Below are positions 25,357-33,989 of a DNA stretch of 64,000 nucleotides, one piece after another. Source of the stretch: Trichomonas vaginalis G3 (Eukaryota > Parabasalia > Trichomonadida > Trichomonadidae). The stretch covers positions 7,254,001 through 7,318,000 of the forward strand of contig NC_067203.1 of NCBI RefSeq assembly GCF_026262505.1, in the 5' to 3' direction. A program made the translations under genes and the position numbers. Position 1 is the stretch's first letter, and the number at the start of each line of letters is the position of its first letter. The notes under the pieces are model-generated. The model had not been told where the DNA came from. It was given only the letters and a program-made list of their open reading frames with translations, and ran no database searches.

Positions 25357-26931
25357 ATGCAGAACGAACAGTTAAACGAATTTACTCCAGCAGAGCATAT
25401 TCATCAGATTCGCTCATATTTCGATATCATAGACAATGCAGTTCAAATTGGTGACACTAATAGAAAATATTCTGACGCAAAGATTCCATCACAACCTGGA
25501 ACTGCTAAAGATAACACATGGGTAACATTCAATCTCTCACCTCCTGGTGAAAATATGTTGGACCTTTACAATACATTCATTACGTATAAAATGGAAGGTC
25601 AATTTATTGTAGATAAAGAAATTGGTTCAGGTTCCAATAAAACAAACCCACCAGGATTTTGGATTGGTTTCGATGACGCTTTCTATGCAGTTGCTGGATA
25701 TCAAATCCTTGCAAATGGTCGTATCGTATATTCTCAAGACAATGCAAGAGAAGAAGCATATATAACTTCAAACTCACAAACTACCGAACAAATAAAGAAA
25801 GTAGATGTTTTCTCAAAGACTCGACATGAAGATGTATGGAGTCATTCGGGAACATGCAGAACAGGACAAATTGTTAGTGGTCCAATTACAGCAGGAAAAT
25901 CATTTGATTTTAAGCTTCGTTTAAGAATTCCTGTTAGAAGATTCCTTCCATTAGAAGCTATTCGATTTATTCCAGCTTTTGCAGGAAACATTCAGCTTAA
26001 AGTAAAGTTCAGTAGCGACGCCTTACAATGCACATCTATATCTGTAAATGATATCATTGCTTTCAATCCAACTCTTAAAGTTGCATTTGCTTCAGATTCA
26101 AATCCACCGACAAATAAATTTGTTCCATGGAATGAACCATTCACTATGATAACGAAGGCAGTAGAAGCTAGTGGAACAGTTACTATTACAACTGTAACCC
26201 AGCAACTATTTCGAACAAAGATGGATTTTAATGAATGTTTCATTCATCCAAAGTCATTCTCTTTAGACCCTAACATTTATACAGAACTTGTAGAACATTA
26301 TACAAACGAGGCTTTATGTTTTCCTGTTAAAGTTATGGATTGGATTCCTATGGACGGTTCATTCTCAAAGAATACAGATAGTTCAAGTGCAACATTTACA
26401 GCAGCTTATACGCCTATTAATGTTAAAAGTATTTGGGCACTATTTAGAAAGAAAGACAACTATTATGTTAATTTTGAGAACCCTAAGTTTAAATATCTTC
26501 AGCTTTCCATGGGAGCTTATGGAAATATGCCTGCAGAACCTGAAAAATCATATGGACCTGTATTTTATGAAATGGTTGCGAACGCTTGCAATACAAACAA
26601 TGATATGATTGGATTTAATGAAGATGTTATGAGGTCATTGGTGGATGATGGTAGTGTGGAACATAAATGGGATAGCTATGACAACACACATTTCTTATGT
26701 GGTTTTCCAACAGAAGTGGACTTTTGCTTCCAGCAAGGTCAAACATCTACTGCTCCAATAACATACAAATTGTCTGTTAAAGGACCTATTGAACTAGCAA
26801 CTGAAAATGTACCAAAGCCACTTATTGGATTTATGAGGGATTGTTGCTTTGCCATTCAGGTGCGTGCTAATGGAATCCCAATAATAAGACTTGACGACTA
26901 TAACTTAGCAACTGACGACAGTGAGGAATAA
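25357..26931 (+). CDS. Major capsid protein, double jelly roll, 524 aa
   Basis: Predicted Polinton major capsid protein. Length, beta-rich composition and the order penton / MCP / ATPase / protease-type element match the polintovirus set. The N-terminus reads S-Q-P-G-T-A-K-D-N-T-W-V-T-F, and loops rich in N, P and G recur through the body, as in double jelly-roll proteins. Frame intact, no lesion. The ATG is 27 bases after the upstream stop with GTAAATACATG. Identity is inferred from length, composition and context and would need a profile search to prove. Confidence 0.8.
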   Translation: MQNEQLNEFTPAEHIHQIRSYFDIIDNAVQIGDTNRKYSDAKIPSQPGTAKDNTWVTFNLSPPGENMLDLYNTFITYKMEGQFIVDKEIGSGSNKTNPPGFWIGFDDAFYAVAGYQILANGRIVYSQDNAREEAYITSNSQTTEQIKKVDVFSKTRHEDVWSHSGTCRTGQIVSGPITAGKSFDFKLRLRIPVRRFLPLEAIRFIPAFAGNIQLKVKFSSDALQCTSISVNDIIAFNPTLKVAFASDSNPPTNKFVPWNEPFTMITKAVEASGTVTITTVTQQLFRTKMDFNECFIHPKSFSLDPNIYTELVEHYTNEALCFPVKVMDWIPMDGSFSKNTDSSSATFTAAYTPINVKSIWALFRKKDNYYVNFENPKFKYLQLSMGAYGNMPAEPEKSYGPVFYEMVANACNTNNDMIGFNEDVMRSLVDDGSVEHKWDSYDNTHFLCGFPTEVDFCFQQGQTSTAPITYKLSVKGPIELATENVPKPLIGFMRDCCFAIQVRANGIPIIRLDDYNLATDDSEE

Positions 26932-26961
26932 AGGATGAACGTTTATTTTTAAAGCTTATAA

Positions 26962-27420
26962 ATGAGTTCTTCATCAAGCTCTCGTGAACCTTCACCATCT
27001 ATGAAACAAACTTTACCAAACGATTATGGAGCACCTATTGAATATTTCTTACGAGCTACACAATGGCAAAGAGCAGTCTCACCAAGGTTAGGTGTTCCAC
27101 CAGCTCCTGTCAAAAATAGCATTTGGTCAAGTCCTTATATAAAATATGGTCTCCCACTAGGTTTGCTAGCTACAGCAGGAGCAGTTATGATGTTGAAAAG
27201 AAATAAAGCAAATGTTGTAAATAATACTGAAGTAGCTGAAGTTAAACAAACTCCGACACCATCGCCAAAACCAACGCCTTCACAAGCAAAACCTTCAATA
27301 ACTCCTGAACCTATGGAAGTACAAACTCCTGTTCAAAAGTCAACTCCTAAACCGACTCCAACATTTAAACCAGAACCTACTCCTCAAATAAATCGTAAAA
27401 CTCCTGCGTTTCCTTACTGA
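26962..27420 (+). CDS. Proline-rich single-pass membrane protein, 152 aa
   Basis: Probable virion or membrane protein. An S-rich start is followed by one clear hydrophobic segment (Y-G-L-P-L-G-L-L-A-T-A-G-A-V-M-M-L, about residues 56-73) and a K/P/T/E repeat tail (about 90-150; P-T-P-S-P-K-P-T type). The start lies in TATAAATG. A broken homolog is at 1-317. Such proline-rich tails often extend away from the membrane; the orientation is unknown. Confidence 0.65.
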   Translation: MSSSSSSREPSPSMKQTLPNDYGAPIEYFLRATQWQRAVSPRLGVPPAPVKNSIWSSPYIKYGLPLGLLATAGAVMMLKRNKANVVNNTEVAEVKQTPTPSPKPTPSQAKPSITPEPMEVQTPVQKSTPKPTPTFKPEPTPQINRKTPAFPY

Positions 27421-27468
27421 AAAAATAACGTTATTTTTATTTTATTTGAACATTTTTATTTGATTGAA

Positions 27469-27705
27469 ATGACGACTAAAGTCACTGAAGCAATGAAACA
27501 AAAGTTTTTGGTAGAATACATTAAATCAGGAACTATTCCAGAAGGTTTTTACATTCATACTATGAAGGATGGTAGAGTTCAGTTTAGAAAGATAAAGCAA
27601 CCATTAGATAAAGAAGGAATTTTGAGAAAGATTAAACTTCATGAGGACAACATTGCTAAACTTAGGAAGAAGTTAGAAGAGTTGGAGAAAAGAAGAGAGT
27701 TATAA
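27469..27705 (+). CDS. Maverick 78-aa coiled-coil protein (copy B)
   Basis: Near-identical to 366-602. ATG 27469 is preferred to an in-frame TTG at 27460. The N-terminal F-Y/K-D-G/R-K module is followed by a K/E/L coiled coil (about 45-78). The last codons overlap the inner edge of the right TIR. Unknown role. Confidence 0.72.
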   Translation: MTTKVTEAMKQKFLVEYIKSGTIPEGFYIHTMKDGRVQFRKIKQPLDKEGILRKIKLHEDNIAKLRKKLEELEKRREL

Positions 27706-27715
27706 AGCAATGAAT

Positions 27716-27770
27716 TCAACAGGTTAGAAATGAGGTTAGAAAACGTGTTAGATCTAACATTCTAACATAA
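27716..27770. promoter_or_regulatory. Intergenic palindrome in right TIR
   Basis: GTTAGATCTAAC core with arms GTTAGAA/TTCTAAC; it is the inverse copy of 5590-5645. It lies between the 78-aa and 106-aa genes. Confidence 0.65.
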
Positions 27771-27869
27771 ACATTATTTTTGTGCTATGTTTTCATACGT
27801 GTGAGGGTGGTGATATCATTAATTTTAAGTTTATTTTTTATTTTACTGAAAATTTTTATTTGGATGTAA

Positions 27870-28190
27870 ATGACGAAAACTATTGAGATAACAAACTACA
27901 ACGGTCATGAGTTCAAGAATTTGTTCTTCGTTCCTCGTGAAAATACATTCTATCAGATACGAGGGAGAAAGGGTAAAGTTAGTTTGAGCGTTTATGACAA
28001 CAAACATAATGGGAGATATATAAAAGCAATAGATACAAACGGTAAGCGTGTTTCATTAGCTTTGTCAAAACTTACAGGTATAAACTATGACAGTGATTTT
28101 GACCTATATGAAGAAGAAAGTGAGTCAGAAGATTATGAGCTGTTATGTGAAGCACAGCAATGGGAAGCGCTGCAATACTTTTGTAAATGA
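27870..28190 (+). CDS. Maverick terminal-repeat gene, 106 aa (right TIR of B)
   Basis: Protein identical to the left TIR copy (5173-5493). It points outward, starts in TGTAAATG and ends in the acidic tail and L-Q-Y-F-C-K. Function unknown. Confidence 0.8.
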   Translation: MTKTIEITNYNGHEFKNLFFVPRENTFYQIRGRKGKVSLSVYDNKHNGRYIKAIDTNGKRVSLALSKLTGINYDSDFDLYEEESESEDYELLCEAQQWEALQYFCK

Positions 28191-28423
28191 GAACATTAGT
28201 GGGAACGTTAGTGAGAACGTTTATTTTTTCATTAGTGAAGTCGTTAGCGAAAATGTTGGTGAGCTCGTTAGTGAAGTGGTTGGCGGCTTTGTAAATATTT
28301 AAGGTTAAGTGAGTGTTGTCGTTTTGTGTTGTAAAATATACGTTACTGGTTTTGTAAATATTTAAGGTTATATTTGGTAAGGTGGAACGCAGTGCCGCCG
28401 TACCCAAGATAACCATACTAACT

Positions 28424-29337
28424 AATAATATGTGTTTCTATTACGCGCCTTTTGAAGGCAAAGCTTATGCGCATAGTATCAAGACATTTCATATAGACAG
28501 CACCTATAAATTGTTTCGATCAAACATTCCATTGTATGCATTTACTGGCAAAATCAAAGATTTTCACATTTTCCCTTTTTTATATTTCTTTTGTCAACCA
28601 GACACTTATCAAAACATTCAAGTTTGCGTGTGCGCCTATCTCAGATGGGTAACAATTGAGCCAGAATACATTAGCATGGACTGTGCTCCACAGATAGCTC
28701 AAGCAATAGAAGAAAGCATTCCACAAGCTCAAATACTTTGGTGCGGAGACATGTTCTTCGTGCAATTCTTCGCAAATCAAATAAGTTTTCTTCTCAAGAA
28801 AAATTTGAACAATTCTATAATTTGATGAAGGATTTAGTCTTCAAATTAGATGCAGAACATGAGGAAGAAGCAAATGCTGCCTATGATCAAGTTCTGGAGT
28901 TGCTCGACACAGATCCAACAGCATCTCAATACTTTAACAGACAATGGCGTTACAACATATCAAGATGGATTGCTCGTGACAGGCGTGAAGGCGACGCAAC
29001 TAAAAATATTGCCGAAGCTCATTTTAGAACACTCAAACATGACTATTTTCCTGATCGAAAAAATCTCAGAATTGATGATGTTATTATAGAAATTTATACA
29101 AAAGTGATACCATCTTTCGTTATCAAACTCAAAATTGATCAAAATCCAGCAGATGACCGTGTCATTAGGATCATGGAAAAAGCAACTAACGCAGAAATTG
29201 ATGTAAAAAGACAAAGAAAAATCGAGAGTATTTCAATGCTCAATAGATTGCTCAATGCTGTTAGTGATGACTCAATAGATCCCACTAAAATATATCCTAC
29301 CTTGAAAGTATTATTACAAAGAACTCATTTTATTTAA
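28424..29337 (+). pseudogene. MULE transposase, catalytic part, frameshifted
   Basis: Continues the gene broken at 4939. The catalytic first Asp is in F-H-I-D-S-T-Y, the second in Y-I-S-M-D-C-A-P, and the Glu in A-T-K-N-I-A-E-A-H-F-R. The W-C...H pair of MULE transposases spans a one-base frameshift near 28742-28748, so the gene was already dead, or became so, independently of the Maverick. It ends at TAA 29335-29337. Removal of copy B plus one AATAA restores the frame across the junction (D-N-N-M-C-F). Confidence 0.9.
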
Positions 29338-30407
29338 TTTTGATTTTAATTTTAGATTAAATTATTAAATTTTAATTCTTTATTTTTTAGGATTGTTAGT
29401 TTTGTAAGATTGCTTTCTCACAAGAGAAAACAAGTATAAGGTTTAAGCTGTATGTATTAAAGTTATAAATATTTGATTTTAAAAAAAATCAAGATTTTAA
29501 ACTTTAAAGGTATTAATTATGATTATCTTTCTTTAGCTTTGCATGCTGTATGCTACTTTTGGAAACTGCTCTATTGTATTAGAATGTTTTTAAATTTTGC
29601 ACCTAAAAATGCGTAATATTAAAAATTAAGGTATTAATTATGATTATCTTTCTTTAGCTTTACATGCTGTATGCTACTTTTGTCTTTGAGACATTCCATG
29701 ATTTAAGTTAAGAAGCTTTAAAAAAAATGCAAAAAAAATGTAATAAAATAAAAAAATTCTTAGTATCGATAATCTGAAATATGTTCTTTTCTTAAGCCGC
29801 GAGCGAAGCGAGTGGCTTAGTTTCGTAATTTCATACAATTATTTTTCGAATTTGTTCTTTTTGTCAACCGCGAGCGAAGCGAGTGGCTTTTTATTTTTTA
29901 AAAAAATTTTTTTTCTTTCTTACTTTTTTTTCCTTACTTACAAATTTGATAGTAACTTACCAAATCTCTCTATCATATAATAATAAATTAATCCATTTTT
30001 TGTTTCAAATCTGACACTTTACATTTCTGACATGTAAACTAGTCACTTTTCACTTCACCTCACTGGGCAAGTTTGTGCCCCCCTCGAATTTAATAAATAG
30101 AAAAATATGAAATATGATTTACATATAGATTGCAAATGGGTTTCTACTGTTATCCATGTAATTCTAAGGAAATGACTTGAATTCAAAGGTTTGATCGGCT
30201 ATTCATCAACAAATTTAGATGTGAAATAATATGTGTATACAGGATTCTTTTAAAATTGGCAGTTCGGTACAAAATTTTATAAGATTTGACAGATTTTGGA
30301 TGCAAAACTGAATTTTCATATAGTATTTCATGTATGCAACCAATTTTTCACAATATTTTATAATTCGAATGGTTTTCAAAATTTAAAAGTTTACAAAAAT
30401 TTACAAA
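29338..30407. other. AT-rich intergenic, two repeat types
   Basis: No gene seen. A 53-base direct repeat (GGTATTAATTATGATTATCT, then TTCTTTAGCTTT) lies at 29509 and again at 29630. Two GC-rich hairpins of the CCGCGAGCGAAGCGAG type lie at 29794-29819 and 29867-29889. The rest is AT-rich DNA leading to the phosphofructokinase gene. Confidence 0.7.
29794..29890. repeat. Two GC-rich hairpins CCGCGAGCGAAGCGAG
   Basis: AAGCCGC ... GTGGCTT arms enclose GAGCGAAGCGA. Near-identical versions recur at 37278-37303 and 37349-37374 with fully paired arms GCCGC/GCGGC in the last. Short, GC-rich and dispersed in AT-rich intergenic DNA, so probably mobile or recurring hairpin elements. Confidence 0.7.
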
Positions 30408-31712
30408 ATGTTTGCGCAGATTGAGGAACCGGCGAAAGACGCCCCAATCCTTGCCATCATTTGTGGCGGCACTCCAGTGCCAGGCCTCAACTCTGTGATA
30501 GCATCTAGTACTTTATCCGCTCTCAGCAATGGATGGAGAGTAATCGCGTTTCATGATGGATACGTACATCTTTCCACTGGCGATCCAGAAATAGTAAAAC
30601 AAAATATGATTGAATTAAACAAATATATGGTCGAACACATTCAGCGTGCTGCAGGTTCAATTATCAGATGCGATCGATTTGATCCAACAAGAAACCCTCA
30701 ATGGGTCTCAAATGTACAAGACATGCTTGAATACTTCAAAGTCAGATACTGCCTGATTATAGGTGGAACAGATAAAGTAATTTCCGCACATATCATTACT
30801 CAAGGCATAGATCCATATTCAATGAGTGTATTAGTAATTCCAAAGACTATCGATAACGATGTTTGCTTACCGTATGGGCAGTCAACTTTCGGATTTCAGT
30901 CGGCAGTTCAATACGCAACACAAATTGTCAAGAATCTCGTTCTCGATACGCGCTCCGTACCGCGCTGGTTTATTGTAGAGGTATCCGGCCGTTCAACAGG
31001 CCACACAGCTCTCCATACTGCCATTGCTTCTGGCGCACAACTCGCAATTATCCCAGAATCATTTGGCAAAAGGAAAATCGAACTATCCGACGTTCTCGAT
31101 CTCCTCGAGGGCGCTATCTACAAGAGGCTTGCTGTTGGCAAAAACTACGGTGTTTGCATTGTTTCAGAAGGAATTATCGAGAACATGTCCGGTAAATCGC
31201 AACAACAACTATTTTCCAACGGATATATCAAATACGATGACGATGGCCACGTAAATCTCTTCGAAGCTGACCTTTCTAGAGCATTAACGAAAAATCTACT
31301 CGAAAGACTACAAGCAAGGAAGATTAACGTAAGAGTTAATGCTCACAAGCTTGGTCCTGAGCTTAGAGGCTGTCCACCGAACTCATTTGACGAGGTTTAC
31401 TCAAAAGAATTGGGATTTGCGGCGACAGAAGGGTTCAGAACAAGACACTCCAACGCTATGGTCGTTTGGGTTAATGGACATATATATTTCCAGGCGTTCA
31501 GAGATATTATGGACCAAAATAACAGAATTTATCCAAGAAAAGTCAATATAGACTCCAAGGAATACAAGGTTGGCTCTTTCTACATGTGGAACGTGAAGAA
31601 GGAGGATTTGGCTAACCCAGAAAAGGTGAAACAACTGGCAAATTGCGCTAATATGACACCTGAGGAATTCAAGAAGAAATACACTAGAATAGTTGAAAAA
31701 ATAGACTTGTAA
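30408..31712 (+). CDS. Pyrophosphate-type 6-phosphofructokinase paralog, 434 aa
   Basis: PFK family protein of the trichomonad PPi-dependent type (fructose 6-phosphate to fructose 1,6-bisphosphate in glycolysis, cytosolic). Family landmarks: I-C-G-G-T-P-V-P-G-L-N near the N-terminus, and I-P-K-T-I-D-N-D with the catalytic Asp. The nucleotide/PPi motif, usually G-G-D-D, reads I-G-G-T-D-K, so the metal-binding Asp is Thr. The M-G-R motif reads S-G-R. Length matches the family. Start ATG 30408 is the only plausible one. Active enzyme or regulatory paralog cannot be told by eye. Confidence 0.88.
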   Translation: MFAQIEEPAKDAPILAIICGGTPVPGLNSVIASSTLSALSNGWRVIAFHDGYVHLSTGDPEIVKQNMIELNKYMVEHIQRAAGSIIRCDRFDPTRNPQWVSNVQDMLEYFKVRYCLIIGGTDKVISAHIITQGIDPYSMSVLVIPKTIDNDVCLPYGQSTFGFQSAVQYATQIVKNLVLDTRSVPRWFIVEVSGRSTGHTALHTAIASGAQLAIIPESFGKRKIELSDVLDLLEGAIYKRLAVGKNYGVCIVSEGIIENMSGKSQQQLFSNGYIKYDDDGHVNLFEADLSRALTKNLLERLQARKINVRVNAHKLGPELRGCPPNSFDEVYSKELGFAATEGFRTRHSNAMVVWVNGHIYFQAFRDIMDQNNRIYPRKVNIDSKEYKVGSFYMWNVKKEDLANPEKVKQLANCANMTPEEFKKKYTRIVEKIDL

Positions 31713-31936
31713 ATAATTATTTTTATATTTTTTTGTTGCAATTATATCATTTTTTTTTATGAAACCAAGGTAGAATTAAAATGATGAATCATTATGAATT
31801 GGAAAAATGTCAGATGGTAGTAAGTGCGTCTTTAAAGTTATTGACACTTGAAATAAGTGAAAATGCCAATTCTTTTAACATTTGGAAAAGTGTCAAATAA
31901 GTCAGATATAAGTTATTTAATCAATTTTATAATAAA

Positions 31937-32028
31937 AGTGGTGTATCTCAATTGGTAGAGAGCCAGTATAATTTAAGGACAATACTAATTCAAGCTGGAG
32001 ATGAAAGGTTCAAGTCCTTCCACCACTA
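31937..32028 (+). tRNA. Intron-containing tRNA, probably Ile(AAU)
   Basis: Acceptor arms AGTGGTG / CACCACT, D arm TCTC-AATTGGTA-GAGA, T arm GG-TTCAAGT-CC and poly-T terminator at 32030-32036. The anticodon stem CCAGT pairs with GCTGG (one wobble) around a 26-base loop, so about 19 bases are an intron. With U33 in place, the anticodon reads AAT. One T-stem mismatch (A/C) is seen. Isotype is uncertain because the intron borders are inferred. Confidence 0.65.
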
Positions 32029-32213
32029 TTTTTTTCCCTATTATCAGAAAAATCGATTTTTCTCATTTTTAAATCCAAATCTAAAATGAGTTAGACAATT
32101 GTAATTAAAAAATGAAAATGAGGGCGAAAACTCAATTCTTACTGTAAAAATCCGATTTTTTTATCTGAAAACAGAAAAGAAAGATAATAAAACAAACATT
32201 TTAATTTAAAAAG

Positions 32214-33227
32214 TCATAGTGACTCTATATTAGCTATTGCAGCTGTGTTTTGTTTGAAGAACTTATAATATGAGGAATCTTGGTAAATTCTTGCGAGTCC
32301 AATAAACATTTTAATGTCAATTGGCGACTTTAAGCCTAGTATCGAACATATTTCATCAATTTGTTGACTATTAAGAATATCTGAACCACAATTTCTCAAA
32401 ATTTCAGAAATCATTGCAACAAGAGCAGATGTGATCTTTAAGGCTTCGAAAAATTTTCTGATGCACATATATTCCTGTAGAAAAGAGTCGGATTGTGAAA
32501 TTTCTGTTAAGGCATCAACAACCCATGGTGATTCCTTAATATTAGTATAATTCGATACTTTACTATCGTTCTTCTTCAAATATTGGACATATAGAGCTGA
32601 GTTATAGTTTAATTGCTCAAAACTTGATCGAATTCTTTGACTAGGTTCTAACCAGATTGATAGGAATGCGAGATCATTGTATTGGCATACACAAGTATGC
32701 AAATTATTTGTTAAATGAAATGTAAGAAGTTTAACGAAGTTATTAAGATTTGCGAGAGTAATAACGGGGAATTTAATGTGTTTGTTCGTATTATTGATTA
32801 AATTTTGAACTATTGAAAACTGATGTTCTACAATTTTATGGAAATCGGATTGATTAAACTCCATTTTCAAAAGAATTGATGTTACTTTGTAAAATTCAAT
32901 CATATTATGTTCAAAAACTTTATCTAAAAGGGCTAATTCGGCGTTTTGTGGCATATTTGTGCAATAAAATAGAGCATAATATTTTTGATCAATTGAAAAA
33001 GGAAGAATTTTAATAGATGTTTGTTCTTGAATACTAATGTGTAATATCTCACCCATTGAATTGGATGATGAACTATTAGACTCAAAAATTGTCTTCGAAA
33101 TGCTAAAATAATCTTGTATCTGCTGATTAGTGATAAAACTGCATTTATTATATTCATAGATAACTTTTGGTGGAGAATTCTCGATATCTTGAATAATGAA
33201 AACGGAGTATTCTAGAGTATTTCCCAT
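32214..33227 (-). CDS. Hypothetical protein, 337 aa
   Basis: No family recognised. The N-terminal 150 residues alternate strands and helices in a way that could be a longin-like domain (hydrophobic start S-V-F-I-I-Q-D, later Y-Y-A-L-F-Y-C). The rest is helical. No signal peptide or membrane segment. An initiator-like TCATTTTC lies about 18 bases upstream of the ATG, which supports transcription. Codon use looks like that of neighbouring host genes. Confidence 0.7.
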   Translation of the reverse strand: MGNTLEYSVFIIQDIENSPPKVIYEYNKCSFITNQQIQDYFSISKTIFESNSSSSNSMGEILHISIQEQTSIKILPFSIDQKYYALFYCTNMPQNAELALLDKVFEHNMIEFYKVTSILLKMEFNQSDFHKIVEHQFSIVQNLINNTNKHIKFPVITLANLNNFVKLLTFHLTNNLHTCVCQYNDLAFLSIWLEPSQRIRSSFEQLNYNSALYVQYLKKNDSKVSNYTNIKESPWVVDALTEISQSDSFLQEYMCIRKFFEALKITSALVAMISEILRNCGSDILNSQQIDEICSILGLKSPIDIKMFIGLARIYQDSSYYKFFKQNTAAIANIESL

Positions 33228-33989
33228 AATTAAATAATTGAAAATGATTTTGAATTGTCAAATTTTATCTTGTAATCTAAATCATTAAATAATATGATAT
33301 AAATTAAATGAAAAATAATTTCAAAATTGACTTGTCACTTTTTCAGAATGAAGGATTTCAGGGATCACCACCTTAGTTTACAAAAAAATACGTTATTTAC
33401 ACCCTGAGTCTTCTTCTATAGATCTTTTTTAGATTTTGAAACAATGAAAAGATAGAGTATGATTAATGTATGCTATATTTAAGTTTATTCCAAAAAATGT
33501 CAATTCTATCATAGAGAAAAAGTACATTTAAGTCCAAAAAATTGAATAGTTGTAAACTAAGGCAGTGCACCCTTAATGATTTGGAAAATACTCTAAAAAA
33601 TGCAAAATTATCTCATTTTGATTCGATATGTTTCCACCACCTGATTTATTGCCTTCTCTTATACCAAAGTTCATAAGAAACAGTGAATGGAAAAGAGAAT
33701 CTGAGGCAGACAATGAGAAAGATGTTGAAGTATTGCACATTATAAATTAAATGTTCCAAGCTTACACATGCAAATTTCATTATGAATAACAAAAAAACAT
33801 TCGTATTCTACACATGTTTAATTGAAATCAAAGTTCAAGCTCTCTTACTATGCATTATTATCACACAATCTTATCAATCATTTTTAAAAAAATAAATTGA
33901 TCAATTTTTTCTTTTTAAATATTTGATATTTGTAGCATCATGCATAACTAAGAATTTGATAATTTCTGTTGATTTAGTTACGATTGCAA
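33228..33989. other. AT-rich intergenic with a small inverted-repeat element
   Basis: No gene. CCTTAGTTTACA at 33371-33382 is inverted at 33551-33562, bounding about 190 bases. The right edge carries GTGCACCCTTAA, a motif that recurs at several other intergenic sites. Possible MITE. Confidence 0.5.

Larger units (their letters stand above)
4940..28423 (+). mobile_element. Complete Maverick/Polinton copy B (23,484 bp)
   Basis: Both termini are present. The left end starts AGTTAGTATGG and the right end finishes CCATACTAACT. Inverted repeats are 732 bp and show no mismatch that I found. The flanks carry a 5-bp duplication AATAA (4935-4939 and 28424-28428). Cargo includes a packaging ATPase, DDE integrase, DNA polymerase B, major and minor capsid proteins, a fibre, two KilA-N proteins and many small genes. 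This is the full Polinton/polintovirus gene set except that no maturation protease was recognised. Polymerase, integrase and capsid frames are open. The fibre, the ATPase N-terminus and several small genes are broken. Confidence 0.95.
27692..28423 (+). repeat. Right terminal inverted repeat of copy B (732 bp)
   Basis: Inverse of 4940-5671. It ends CCATACTAACT, then AATAA duplicated target. It contains a palindrome (27716-27770), the 106-aa gene and 12-base GTGAGAACGTTA units near 28195-28225. Confidence 0.93.
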
